DNA of 63,766 bases from Chitinophagales bacterium (GTDB lineage Bacteria > Bacteroidota > Bacteroidia > Chitinophagales > Chitinophagaceae). The notes beneath the pieces are model-generated. The model had not been told where the DNA came from. It saw only the letters and a program-made list of their open reading frames with translations, and did not search any database. Below, one piece after another: positions 55,466 to 62,659 of this stretch. The DNA lies in contig JAATFP010000095.1 of the NCBI GenBank assembly GCA_015655125.1, forward strand, positions 1 through 63,766, written 5' to 3'. Position numbers and translations under genes: made by a program. Position 1 is the stretch's first letter; each line of letters starts with the position of its first letter.

Positions 55466-57406
55466 ATGAGATCAAAACTTTTAAATATCACTATTGCAAA
55501 TTTAGGATGTATAGGTAATGAAGGACTTACAGTAAGTCTTGATAATATCCTATGTATAGTGGGTGATAATAATTCAGGTAAATCGACAATACTAAGGGGT
55601 TATGAATTGGCTGTTGGTACTCAATCGTATTCTCATGAAAAAGATTATTGTAAAAGGTCCAATGGAGAAAATACACGTATTGAAATTTCAGTACATATTC
55701 CTGAAGGAACTAATAATATTGCTGAAAAATGGAAGGAAAAACAAGGTGAACACTTAGTGGTAAAAAGCAGGTGGGAATGGGATTCAAACGGCACTAAAAG
55801 TAGGCAGACATATGATCCGGAAATAAACGATTATTCTGATGATGGAAATGCCGCAGGGTTGGATAATGTGTTTAATAGTAGATTGCCGGTTCCTTTCCGG
55901 ATCGGCGCTTTGGAAAATCCTCAGACAGAATTAAAAAACCTATTAAAATTAATAGTTGATCCCATTGCAGAAAACTTACGTTTCAGACTGGAAGACAAGG
56001 AGTCTGAAATAAGCAAGGCACTTGAAATATTTACAGCACATGCTAAAAAACCAGTAGAAGAACAGAAAGAGATAATTGAAAAAATAAACCAAAGAATTAC
56101 TAATAGCCACAATAAGATATTTCCGAATTTGTCCATTGATCTAAGTATTGGAATGTCCGAATTAAAAGTAGATCCTTTGGAAGCACTAATTAGGGGCTCA
56201 AGATTAAGTATTAAAGAATTTGAAGATAATGTTGATTGGGACCAACAAGGTACCGGTTCACAAAGAGCATTATTTTGGTCATTGTTGCAAGTAAGGTCGA
56301 GACTGCAGGCTGTAAAGAATTCCAAAATCGACACTGAAAAAAGAGTAAAGCAAACTGAGAAAGAAATTAAAAAAATAGAAGGAGAAAGAGATAAAGCAAA
56401 AACACCTGCTACAAAAGAAGCAAAAGAAAAGTTAATCGAAGAAAAAAATGCAGAATTACAATTACTAAAAGAAATTGATCCGGAAATTGCGGTTGATGAA
56501 AAGAACAATGAGCTTTCTCTCCCAGGATATATGCTATTAATAGATGAGCCGGAAATTGCCCTTCACCCCAATGGGATCAGAGCTGCCTCAAAGTATCTAT
56601 ATGAGCTTGCCAACGATGATTCCTGGCAGGTGATGCTAACAACACACAGTCCGTTATTCATTAATCCTTTTGAAGATCATACCACAATAGTTCGATTATT
56701 AAGAACTGAAGGAAATCCAAATCCAAGCACCTATCGCTCGGACGAAATAGCCTTTACTGACGATGAAATTGACAATTTGAAGCTATTAAATAGTTTTGAT
56801 CAAAATCTTTCGGAAATGTTTTTTGGGCAATATCCAATAATAGTTGAGGGAGATACTGAGTATGCTGCATTTGATAAGGTAATGAGAATCGAAGCCGATA
56901 AATATCATATCAATTGTAAGCCCATACTTATCAGGGCAAGAGGAAAATATACAATCATACCCTTAATTAAAATGCTCAGTCATTTTAAAGTGAATTTTTC
57001 TGTATTACATGACTCTGATTATCCAAAAAATAAAAAAGGCAATGTAAATAGTGCTTGGTCGGGAAATAAAAGTATTTATGAAGAAATTAAAAATGCGAGG
57101 GCAACAGGCATACGTGTTGTGCATCGCATTTCAATCTCAACTTTTGAAGTTGCGCATGATAAAGTAGAATTAGATGAAGACGGCAATTACCTTTCTGGGG
57201 CTTCAAAAGATAAACCTTGGATAATGTATCAACGTGTTAAGGATAATGACCCGGTTAAAAAATCAGTTGAAGCTGTTTTAGATGATTTGATTGATGCCAA
57301 TTGCAGCGAAGAGCCGTTTGCCAAGCCTTTTTCTGAAAGTTTGCCTGAGAAGTTTACTGAATGGGTCGCTGTGAAAGGGATAAGAGATCCAAGATTTGTT
57401 TTGTAA
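55466..57406 (+). CDS. OLD-family ATP-dependent nuclease
   Basis: 646 residues. The N-terminal ABC-type ATPase has a Walker A GDNNSGKST (33-41), a long charged coiled-coil insert (about 280-340), signature TGSQRALFW and Walker B LLIDEPEIALHP with TTHSP. The C-terminal Toprim nuclease domain has VEGDTEYAAF and HDSDYP. OLD-family proteins cut DNA in an ATP-regulated way and act in phage defence (for example GajA with the UvrD-like GajB). Here a fused helicase lies 730 bp upstream, separated by WYL and KTSC genes, so this resembles class 2 OLD arrangements without being a plain Gabija locus. Strongly AT-rich compared with flanking genes. Confidence 0.87.
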   Translation: MRSKLLNITIANLGCIGNEGLTVSLDNILCIVGDNNSGKSTILRGYELAVGTQSYSHEKDYCKRSNGENTRIEISVHIPEGTNNIAEKWKEKQGEHLVVKSRWEWDSNGTKSRQTYDPEINDYSDDGNAAGLDNVFNSRLPVPFRIGALENPQTELKNLLKLIVDPIAENLRFRLEDKESEISKALEIFTAHAKKPVEEQKEIIEKINQRITNSHNKIFPNLSIDLSIGMSELKVDPLEALIRGSRLSIKEFEDNVDWDQQGTGSQRALFWSLLQVRSRLQAVKNSKIDTEKRVKQTEKEIKKIEGERDKAKTPATKEAKEKLIEEKNAELQLLKEIDPEIAVDEKNNELSLPGYMLLIDEPEIALHPNGIRAASKYLYELANDDSWQVMLTTHSPLFINPFEDHTTIVRLLRTEGNPNPSTYRSDEIAFTDDEIDNLKLLNSFDQNLSEMFFGQYPIIVEGDTEYAAFDKVMRIEADKYHINCKPILIRARGKYTIIPLIKMLSHFKVNFSVLHDSDYPKNKKGNVNSAWSGNKSIYEEIKNARATGIRVVHRISISTFEVAHDKVELDEDGNYLSGASKDKPWIMYQRVKDNDPVKKSVEAVLDDLIDANCSEEPFAKPFSESLPEKFTEWVAVKGIRDPRFVL

Positions 57407-57540
57407 TCTATAGTTAGGAGTTTTATTAAATATTTTCAATGAAATAAAGCTTTTGAATAGCATTTATTCTTGTAAAAGAACTAGTACTAATCTTTTTAAA
57501 TGTTGTTTTCTTTATTTCATCAATTATGTTATTCCTATAA

Positions 57541-57567
57541 AATGCCTAGGTTAAAGTAATAGGCATT
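57541..57567. repeat. Inverted repeat in the OLD-SymE gap
   Basis: Perfect 8-bp arms AATGCCTA / TAGGCATT around an 11-base loop. No T tract follows on the plus strand, so it is more likely a control element than a terminator. Confidence 0.4.
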
Positions 57568-57582
57568 GTCAACAATAGGTAC

Positions 57583-57605
57583 AACTTGGACACATTGTCC
57601 AAGTT
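57583..57605. promoter_or_regulatory. 10-bp inverted repeat, possible operator or antisense hairpin
   Basis: Perfect arms AACTTGGACA / TGTCCAAGTT around CAT, followed by a third copy of the half-site (ATTGTCCAAG). It lies 130 bases before the SymE-like start. Confidence 0.45.
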
Positions 57606-57737
57606 ATTGTCCAAGCTTAACCTGAGTTACTGTCGAAATAAATTATACCTGAACACTATGGCCAAACTTCTAGCACTTATTCTTTTACAATTATATTTCA
57701 TTTGGTCGGCGTTGCTTTGCTGCCTGAATATTTCCTT

Positions 57738-57956
57738 ATGAACACATACTCAAAAACACGGCGCATGACCGTATGCAACAAATCGTTCGAACACCAAAAC
57801 GTATCGTATGTATGCTTCCCCACCATACAGCTTTGCGGCAAATGGTTACAGGATGCCGGCCTCCGTGCCGGCCATACCATAGATATCATCCACGAAGAAG
57901 GAAGGATCATCATCACCAGGTCGGCAGTGCAGCGTAAACACTTTTCCTTCCTATAA
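57738..57956 (+). CDS. SymE-type toxin-like protein, copy 2
   Basis: 72 residues from the ATG at 57738 (the phase is open from 57702). The C-terminal 45 residues form the SymE/AbrB-like fold: IQLCGKWLQDAGLRAGHTI, EEGRIIITRSAV. In Escherichia coli SymE is an SOS-induced RNA-cleaving toxin held back by an antisense RNA. Here the hairpins upstream could play a similar part, but no antisense gene can be shown. It shares clear identity with the broken copy at 49659..49876. Confidence 0.75.
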   Translation: MNTYSKTRRMTVCNKSFEHQNVSYVCFPTIQLCGKWLQDAGLRAGHTIDIIHEEGRIIITRSAVQRKHFSFL

Positions 57957-57991
57957 ACGGTTTCCCGTAAAATTCACTATTGGATAGCTAT

Positions 57992-57999
57992 TACTTTTG
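57992..57999 (+). promoter_or_regulatory. Candidate -7 box of the small gene at 58063
   Basis: TACTTTTG matches TAnnTTTG, giving a leader of about 55 bases; the -33 element is not clear. Confidence 0.35.
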
Positions 58000-58062
58000 A
58001 AAAGTTATTTAAGAGAGAGCGCTCCCACTCTCGTCTTTGGGAACAGTTTAATTCAAGTAGCA

Positions 58063-58224
58063 ATGCCAGTAGGTACAACAGCTAGCACAGGGCATAAATG
58101 CCCAGAAAGCGGGGTTTGGAAAGTACAAGGAACTCCAAGTACAACCGCTCCTATTTCTAAAGGTGAAACAATGCCACCTTATGCCGGTAAAGCAGTAACG
58201 TGGATACTTATCCAATTAGCTTAA
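58063..58224 (+). CDS. Small YjzC-like protein
   Basis: 53 residues from the ATG at 58063: MPVGTTASTGHKCPESGVW, STTAPISKGETMPPYAGKAV and TWILIQLA. The pattern (Gly/Cys/Pro spacing, ISKGETMPP) resembles YjzC-type small proteins and related peptides found near defence and mobile genes. The function is unknown. A terminator hairpin starts at its stop codon and a promoter-like box lies before it, so it looks like a complete single-gene unit. Confidence 0.62.
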   Translation: MPVGTTASTGHKCPESGVWKVQGTPSTTAPISKGETMPPYAGKAVTWILIQLA

Positions 58225-58249
58225 TAAAGAAAATAGCTTTTCTTTATTA
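58222..58249 (+). terminator. Rho-independent terminator
   Basis: Perfect 12-bp stem TAATAAAGAAAA / TTTTCTTTATTA with loop TAGC, starting at the stop codon of the small gene. Confidence 0.75.
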
Positions 58250-58251
58250 TA

Positions 58252-58285
58252 GATAAAAGGTCAGTTTATCAATTGACTTTTTATC
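58252..58285. terminator. Second hairpin in tandem
   Basis: GATAAAAGGTCA pairs with TGACTTTTTATC (one mismatch) around a 10-base loop, giving a tandem terminator with the preceding hairpin. Confidence 0.6.
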
Positions 58286-58368
58286 TTTCTTTTGCTTTCC
58301 TATTACATATATACAAAAATATAGCTCTAATAATTTCCGTATAGTAATTTAACCCTTACCCTATCCCA

Positions 58369-58397
58369 AAAAAGGTTTTCCCTCCGAAAACCTTTTT
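58369..58397. terminator. Terminator-like hairpin just before rmuC
   Basis: Perfect 12-bp stem AAAAAGGTTTTC / GAAAACCTTTTT with a 5-base loop, ending 18 bases before the rmuC start. Either rmuC has a promoter squeezed after it, or it is a leader attenuator. Confidence 0.65.
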
Positions 58398-58415
58398 ACT
58401 TTTTAATATTACACC

Positions 58416-59960
58416 ATGGAAACAATCATATATCTCCTCATCAGCCTCGCGCTCGGCGCACTCATCGGCTGGCTACTCGGCAAATCAAACAATCGGGCGG
58501 AATCGGAAAAGAAAATCGCACTTGCTCAACAGCAATACGTTGAGCAGGAAAAAGAATACGTGACTTACCGCGCTACGCAAACCGCGCAGCTAACCCACGC
58601 CCAGCAACAACTACAGGCTACTGCAAACGATCTCACCGCTTTACAACTCTCATTGAAACAAGTACAGTATCAATTGGCAGAAACCGGCGCAGCCCTTGCC
58701 GGCACCAAAGCCGACCTCCGTGCTGCCAACCATCTCGCCCAGGATAAAAACAAAGACGCAGAAATATTAAAAGAAGAACTGCTTGCACTCAAACAGGAGC
58801 TCACCACGTCTTCCCGGCAACTTGCCACCCAAACCGCCAATAACGAAGCCCTGCAGGAAAAGCTTACCACACAAAAAGAAGAAATGGAAGCGCTCAACAA
58901 AAAATTCAATACCGAATTTGAAAACATAGCCAACCGCATCCTCGAAACAAAAACGGAGAAATTCACGGAGCTCAACAAAGCAAACCTGAATCTGATTCTC
59001 GAACCGCTGGGAAAAAACATCACCGAATTTAAAACCAAAGTGGAAGAAGCTTACAATAAAGAATCAAAAGAACGATTCTCTTTGGGCGAGCGTGTAAAAG
59101 AACTTGCAGAGCTGAATAAAAAGATCAGCGAGGAAGCGCACAATCTTACCCGCGCGCTAAAATCAGAATCCAAAACGCAGGGCGGCTGGGGCGAAATGAT
59201 CCTGGAAAATATCCTGGAGCGTTCGGGACTTGCGAAAGGCCGCGAATATTTTATGGAGGAACAGCTGAATGATGAACAAGGAAATCCACTCCGCTCGGAT
59301 GCCGAAGATAAAAAGATGCGGCCCGATGCAGTGATCAAATATCCGGATAACCGCCACGTTATCATCGATTCAAAAGTTTCGCTCAATGCTTTTACAAGAT
59401 GTGTTGATGCGGCAGATGAAGCAACAAGAATGAGTGAGCTGAGCGAGCATGTTTCCTCTATAAAACGCCACGTGCACGCACTTAGCACAAAAGGATACGA
59501 CGATTACAGCAAAAGCCTCGATTTTGTAATGATGTTCATCCCCAGCGAACCCGCTTACATCGCTGCTTTACAGGCCGACCCCGAACTTTGGAACTATGCC
59601 TACGATAAAAGAATATTGTTGCTCAGCCCTACCAACCTCATTACCTCGTTAAAGCTGATAGCCGACCTTTGGAAACGCGAATACCAGAACCTGAATGCCA
59701 ACGAAATTGCCGAGCGCGGCGCAAAATTATACGACAAGTTTGTTGGCTTCATTGCCAACCTTAAAGATGTAGGCGACCACCTGCAAAAAGCCCAAAACAA
59801 ATATGGCGAAGCGTACAAGCAACTGGCAACCGGAAACGATAACCTTGTAACCCAGGCAACTAAGCTAAAAGACCTTGGGTTGAAAACAAAAAAGAGTTTG
59901 CCCGACGATCTGTTGAATGCAGCATCAAATACACAAATCTTTCCTGTTGATCAACCATGA
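58416..59960 (+). CDS. rmuC: DNA recombination protein RmuC
   Basis: 514 residues. One N-terminal membrane helix (METIIYLLISLALGALIGW), a long coiled coil (about 25-175, rich in Gln, Ala and Leu), then the nuclease-like domain with SKTQGGWGEMILENILERSG, KMRPDAVIKYPDNRHVIIDSK (in parts) and FVMMFIPSEPAYIAAL. RmuC limits rearrangements at inverted repeats in Escherichia coli and has the fold of restriction-type nucleases. It is membrane-bound and acts alone here. Full length. Confidence 0.95.
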   Translation: METIIYLLISLALGALIGWLLGKSNNRAESEKKIALAQQQYVEQEKEYVTYRATQTAQLTHAQQQLQATANDLTALQLSLKQVQYQLAETGAALAGTKADLRAANHLAQDKNKDAEILKEELLALKQELTTSSRQLATQTANNEALQEKLTTQKEEMEALNKKFNTEFENIANRILETKTEKFTELNKANLNLILEPLGKNITEFKTKVEEAYNKESKERFSLGERVKELAELNKKISEEAHNLTRALKSESKTQGGWGEMILENILERSGLAKGREYFMEEQLNDEQGNPLRSDAEDKKMRPDAVIKYPDNRHVIIDSKVSLNAFTRCVDAADEATRMSELSEHVSSIKRHVHALSTKGYDDYSKSLDFVMMFIPSEPAYIAALQADPELWNYAYDKRILLLSPTNLITSLKLIADLWKREYQNLNANEIAERGAKLYDKFVGFIANLKDVGDHLQKAQNKYGEAYKQLATGNDNLVTQATKLKDLGLKTKKSLPDDLLNAASNTQIFPVDQP

Positions 59961-60077
59961 TTTACCGCCTTCGTTAGGGCGATTAGCAAAATGCAGGAAT
60001 ATATGGCGGATGTTCTAGCTGCACATCGTAATGATTTTTTCAATATTTTGAAAACACCCTTACCAAAACCACATGAT

Positions 60078-60146
60078 ATGCAGAAACTGATCTTTATCGT
60101 TTTATTGCTCACGTCTTTTACCGTAAAGGCTATGAAGCACCGGTAA
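60078..60146 (+). pseudogene. Orphan signal-peptide fragment
   Basis: A 22-codon frame encoding a signal-peptide-like stretch (MQKLIFIVLLLTSFTVKA) and then MKHR and a stop, directly against the convergent hydrolase gene stop. It is probably the start of an exported protein gene that has been lost. Confidence 0.3.
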
Positions 60147-60147
60147 T

Positions 60148-61116
60148 TTACATTTGATCATGATGGTTGCTATGACATTGCTTCAACCATTGAAACAGTG
60201 TATGATAAACCTGTTCACGCACAGGTTTTACCGATAACACAAGATCATGCATTCCGGAAGGAACTTCCACAACACTTATACGTCCTTTTAGCTGCGAAGC
60301 TCCTTTTTTTATGTCCTCAACATTAAGAATTGCATCTCCGTAAAACAACTCTACGCTCCATTTTTTTACACGAATCGTTTTAACCGAATGCATCACCAAC
60401 ACCGGGCAATGCAAGTAAAGCCCCTTGTTGATACTGTTTTGCCCCCTGCGGACGGCCTGCAGCCAACCATAATTGAAACCCGGCGAAACATTTGGTTTCC
60501 AATTCAGGTTGTAGTTCCAGCTACCATAATAATCTTTGTGTAAACTTTCCCCATACAATGACAAAAAGCCTCCCTTCACTTTTTTATCCGGAAAATTCCG
60601 GTTTAATTTTAAAGTGAAAGGAAGCAATACTTCTCTCAAAAACTTATTCATATTTAAGTTGAAGAAAGGGCTGTTTAGAAACATAGCATTCACTGCGCTT
60701 TTTTTTCCACGGGAGGAAGCATATAGTGCAGCTGTTAAGCCTCCCGTTGAATGCCCACTTAATAAAAGGTAAGAATTTCCTTCACTTTTGATGGCCTGGA
60801 TGGCCGCATCGATGTCTTCAAAATATTCTTCGAGGTTGCGTACGTTGTTGAATGTTTGATGCGGGAGCCACGACCGGCCGTATTTTCGAAGATCGAGCGC
60901 GTAAAAATTATACCCGTGATTGTTAAACTGGTCGGCCATTTCCTGCTGAAAAAAATAATCGTTGAACCCATGCAGGTAAAGAACGGCACGATCCGAATGC
61001 AGCCGTGCCTTCCTGCGGATGAGCGTGCATATCACTTCGCCCTCATAGTCGTACGGCTGAACTATCGTCATTTTTTCAAACCCGTTCCTGAGAATATCTT
61101 CGCAATAAGATGCCAT
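60148..61116 (-). CDS. Monoacylglycerol-lipase/lysophospholipase-type hydrolase
   Basis: 322 residues of the serine-aminopeptidase S33 / PldB-like alpha-beta hydrolase group. The oxyanion region is LYLHGFNDYFFQQEM, the nucleophile elbow is GHSTGGLTAA, the strand-turn DLRKYGRSW is typical, and GMHDLVLS supplies the catalytic His. No signal peptide is present, so it is cytoplasmic or peripheral. Its substrate is probably a lysolipid or monoacylglycerol. It is followed on the minus strand by no partner genes; the upstream neighbour is a membrane protein of unknown role 54 bp away. Confidence 0.87.
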   Translation of the reverse strand: MASYCEDILRNGFEKMTIVQPYDYEGEVICTLIRRKARLHSDRAVLYLHGFNDYFFQQEMADQFNNHGYNFYALDLRKYGRSWLPHQTFNNVRNLEEYFEDIDAAIQAIKSEGNSYLLLSGHSTGGLTAALYASSRGKKSAVNAMFLNSPFFNLNMNKFLREVLLPFTLKLNRNFPDKKVKGGFLSLYGESLHKDYYGSWNYNLNWKPNVSPGFNYGWLQAVRRGQNSINKGLYLHCPVLVMHSVKTIRVKKWSVELFYGDAILNVEDIKKGASQLKGRISVVEVPSGMHDLVLSVKPVREQVYHTLFQWLKQCHSNHHDQM

Positions 61117-61170
61117 TATTTTGTCTTTAGAAAACTTATTATGGGTTAAAAGAAGAAACCCGGAGGTCCG

Positions 61171-61605
61171 TCACAGGAAACTCTCCGTCAGGCGTTTGTT
61201 TTTTGCAAGTAAAGGAATGATGATGACAAACCCTGCGCCGAAGATGAGCAGTAGCCCTGTAACCAGCTTACGAAAACTCTGTTGTTTATGGGCATCTTGG
61301 TACATCTCGGAACTGTTTACCAGGTAAATAAGGGCGAAGAGCAACACCAGGCTAAGAATAAGATAAATAATTATACCACCCCGCAGATTGTCAAGATAAT
61401 AAAACAGCAGCCCAAAAAGAGTGAGCGGAAGCACACAGCCATAAAAAATTGTTCCGATGTTGATCATCCCAAAATCGGTAAACCCAACGTATTGACAATA
61501 GGCGACGTCAAAAACGAAATTGGAGATAGAAACAAAGATCCCCGTCATTAATCCAACCAGCAGATACCGGGTAAGTTTATCATCTGGTGCAGTTGTATTG
61601 GTCAT
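61171..61605 (-). CDS. Four-helix membrane protein, function unknown
   Basis: 144 residues with four hydrophobic segments (about 12-32, 42-68, 74-94 and 109-132). It resembles small DUF4199-type membrane proteins in layout, but I cannot assign it. The N-terminus is polar (TNTTAPDDKLTRY) and the C-terminus basic. It sits between the hydrolase and the SDR gene on the same strand and may be cotranscribed with both. Confidence 0.65.
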   Translation of the reverse strand: MTNTTAPDDKLTRYLLVGLMTGIFVSISNFVFDVAYCQYVGFTDFGMINIGTIFYGCVLPLTLFGLLFYYLDNLRGGIIIYLILSLVLLFALIYLVNSSEMYQDAHKQQSFRKLVTGLLLIFGAGFVIIIPLLAKNKRLTESFL

Positions 61606-61643
61606 AAAGTCTGTTTTAATAATTGAAAAGTGATTTGGGTTGC

Positions 61644-62312
61644 TTACGCTGCCTGGGAAAAGCGTTTTGATGCGATCATAAATTGTTCCTTGATCATTCC
61701 ATGGATCACCCGGTTTACAAATCCGTCCTCACTACAATTCGAATATGGCCCCTCTGTCAACGGCAATTCGCTGGCTGCAAATTCATCATAACAAATGGCG
61801 CCTACTTTTATATTACGGTTCCTGTAATTATCGGCAAGTCTTTCTGCCAGCAGCAGCGCCTCATGCTTTGTAGTATTGTAAACCGGCACGTGAAACTCCT
61901 CCGAAAGCCCCGACGCCGGTATTGCAGTAATGAAGTATCCTCCCGTGTTGCACATGTGGGGAAGAAGAAATTTTGCAATATACATCTGCGACATCACACG
62001 CGAGTGCCAGCAATTACTGCCGTTATCAGCAGAAAAAATCGCATGGTTTTGCCGGCTGTAGTGACAAATAAAAATGTCGATCCTGCCAAACTTACGGATC
62101 ACCTTCTCCACCAATGATTTCGCGCCTTCGCACACCTCTATGTTTGCAGCAATACCTGTCAGCCCAAGTTCTTTTGCCGCCACTGATAGTTGAGATTTTT
62201 TTTCGTCAGAAATGATCACACAACATCCTTCACTCATCAACCTCGCCGCCAGAGAAAGCCCCGATCTGTTGAGTACATTTGTTATAACTGCTATTTTTCC
62301 TTCAAGTTCCAT
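61644..62312 (-). CDS. Short-chain dehydrogenase-like protein with degenerate motifs
   Basis: 222 residues from the ATG at 62312; the frame is open to 62420, but the added N-terminus is not SDR-like. The Rossmann fold begins GKIAVITNVLNRSGLSLAAR: the usual TGxxxGxG is changed to TNVLNRSG. The NNAG motif is replaced by CHYSRQNHA. The active-site pair YNTTK is kept. The changed cofactor loop suggests altered or lost NAD(P) binding. It may be a regulatory or unusual SDR; no pathway partner is visible. Confidence 0.75.
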   Translation of the reverse strand: MELEGKIAVITNVLNRSGLSLAARLMSEGCCVIISDEKKSQLSVAAKELGLTGIAANIEVCEGAKSLVEKVIRKFGRIDIFICHYSRQNHAIFSADNGSNCWHSRVMSQMYIAKFLLPHMCNTGGYFITAIPASGLSEEFHVPVYNTTKHEALLLAERLADNYRNRNIKVGAICYDEFAASELPLTEGPYSNCSEDGFVNRVIHGMIKEQFMIASKRFSQAA

Positions 62313-62566
62313 AACGGTTATTTTATCGAATCTAAAATTGTTCCCTGTCATGATGGATGGTACCGGAAAAACTCGTCGCGATGAACATTTATGGCGACAG
62401 AACAAAATTAGGTGGGACATTTTTTATCAGAAATAGATATATGCAGACTAATGAGGTACAATTTATTCCCTGTACAAAGTCTGTAAAACAGCCTTCCCTG
62501 ATCGAAGGGAATAATATGGTTAAACAATCATGCTGTTTGTGCATTGTTGCGTATCTGCCTGAATTT

Positions 62567-62574
62567 TATTTTTG
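62567..62574 (+). promoter_or_regulatory. Candidate Bacteroidota promoter
   Basis: TATTTTTG fits the -7 box TAnnTTTG, with TTG triplets 17 and 20 bases upstream as possible -33 elements. It lies about 85 bases before the start of the next gene and is the best promoter match in the window. Confidence 0.5.
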
Positions 62575-62659
62575 AGATAATACTATAGGTATCGCTATGC
62601 CCTTAATATTTCTACACCGGGCAACTGCGGATTTAAATCAAACATTAGTTTAAACAGAT

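Larger units (their letters stand above)
57407..57737. other. AT-rich gap with tandem hairpins
   Basis: 331 bases without a coding frame. After an AT-rich stretch it holds two inverted repeats in a row (57541..57567 and 57583..57605) and a further half-site TTGTCCAAGCTT, then the upstream region of the SymE-like gene. Confidence 0.45.

Noticed and set aside
55466..57406. Calling the OLD gene with the helicase a Gabija system
   Set aside because: The helicase is a giant exonuclease-RecQ-UvrD fusion and two other genes intervene, unlike a GajA-GajB pair.
62357..62575. 72-codon plus-strand frame in the gap before the kinase-fold gene
   Set aside because: It overlaps the candidate promoter and the SDR start region, and shows no domain-like pattern.
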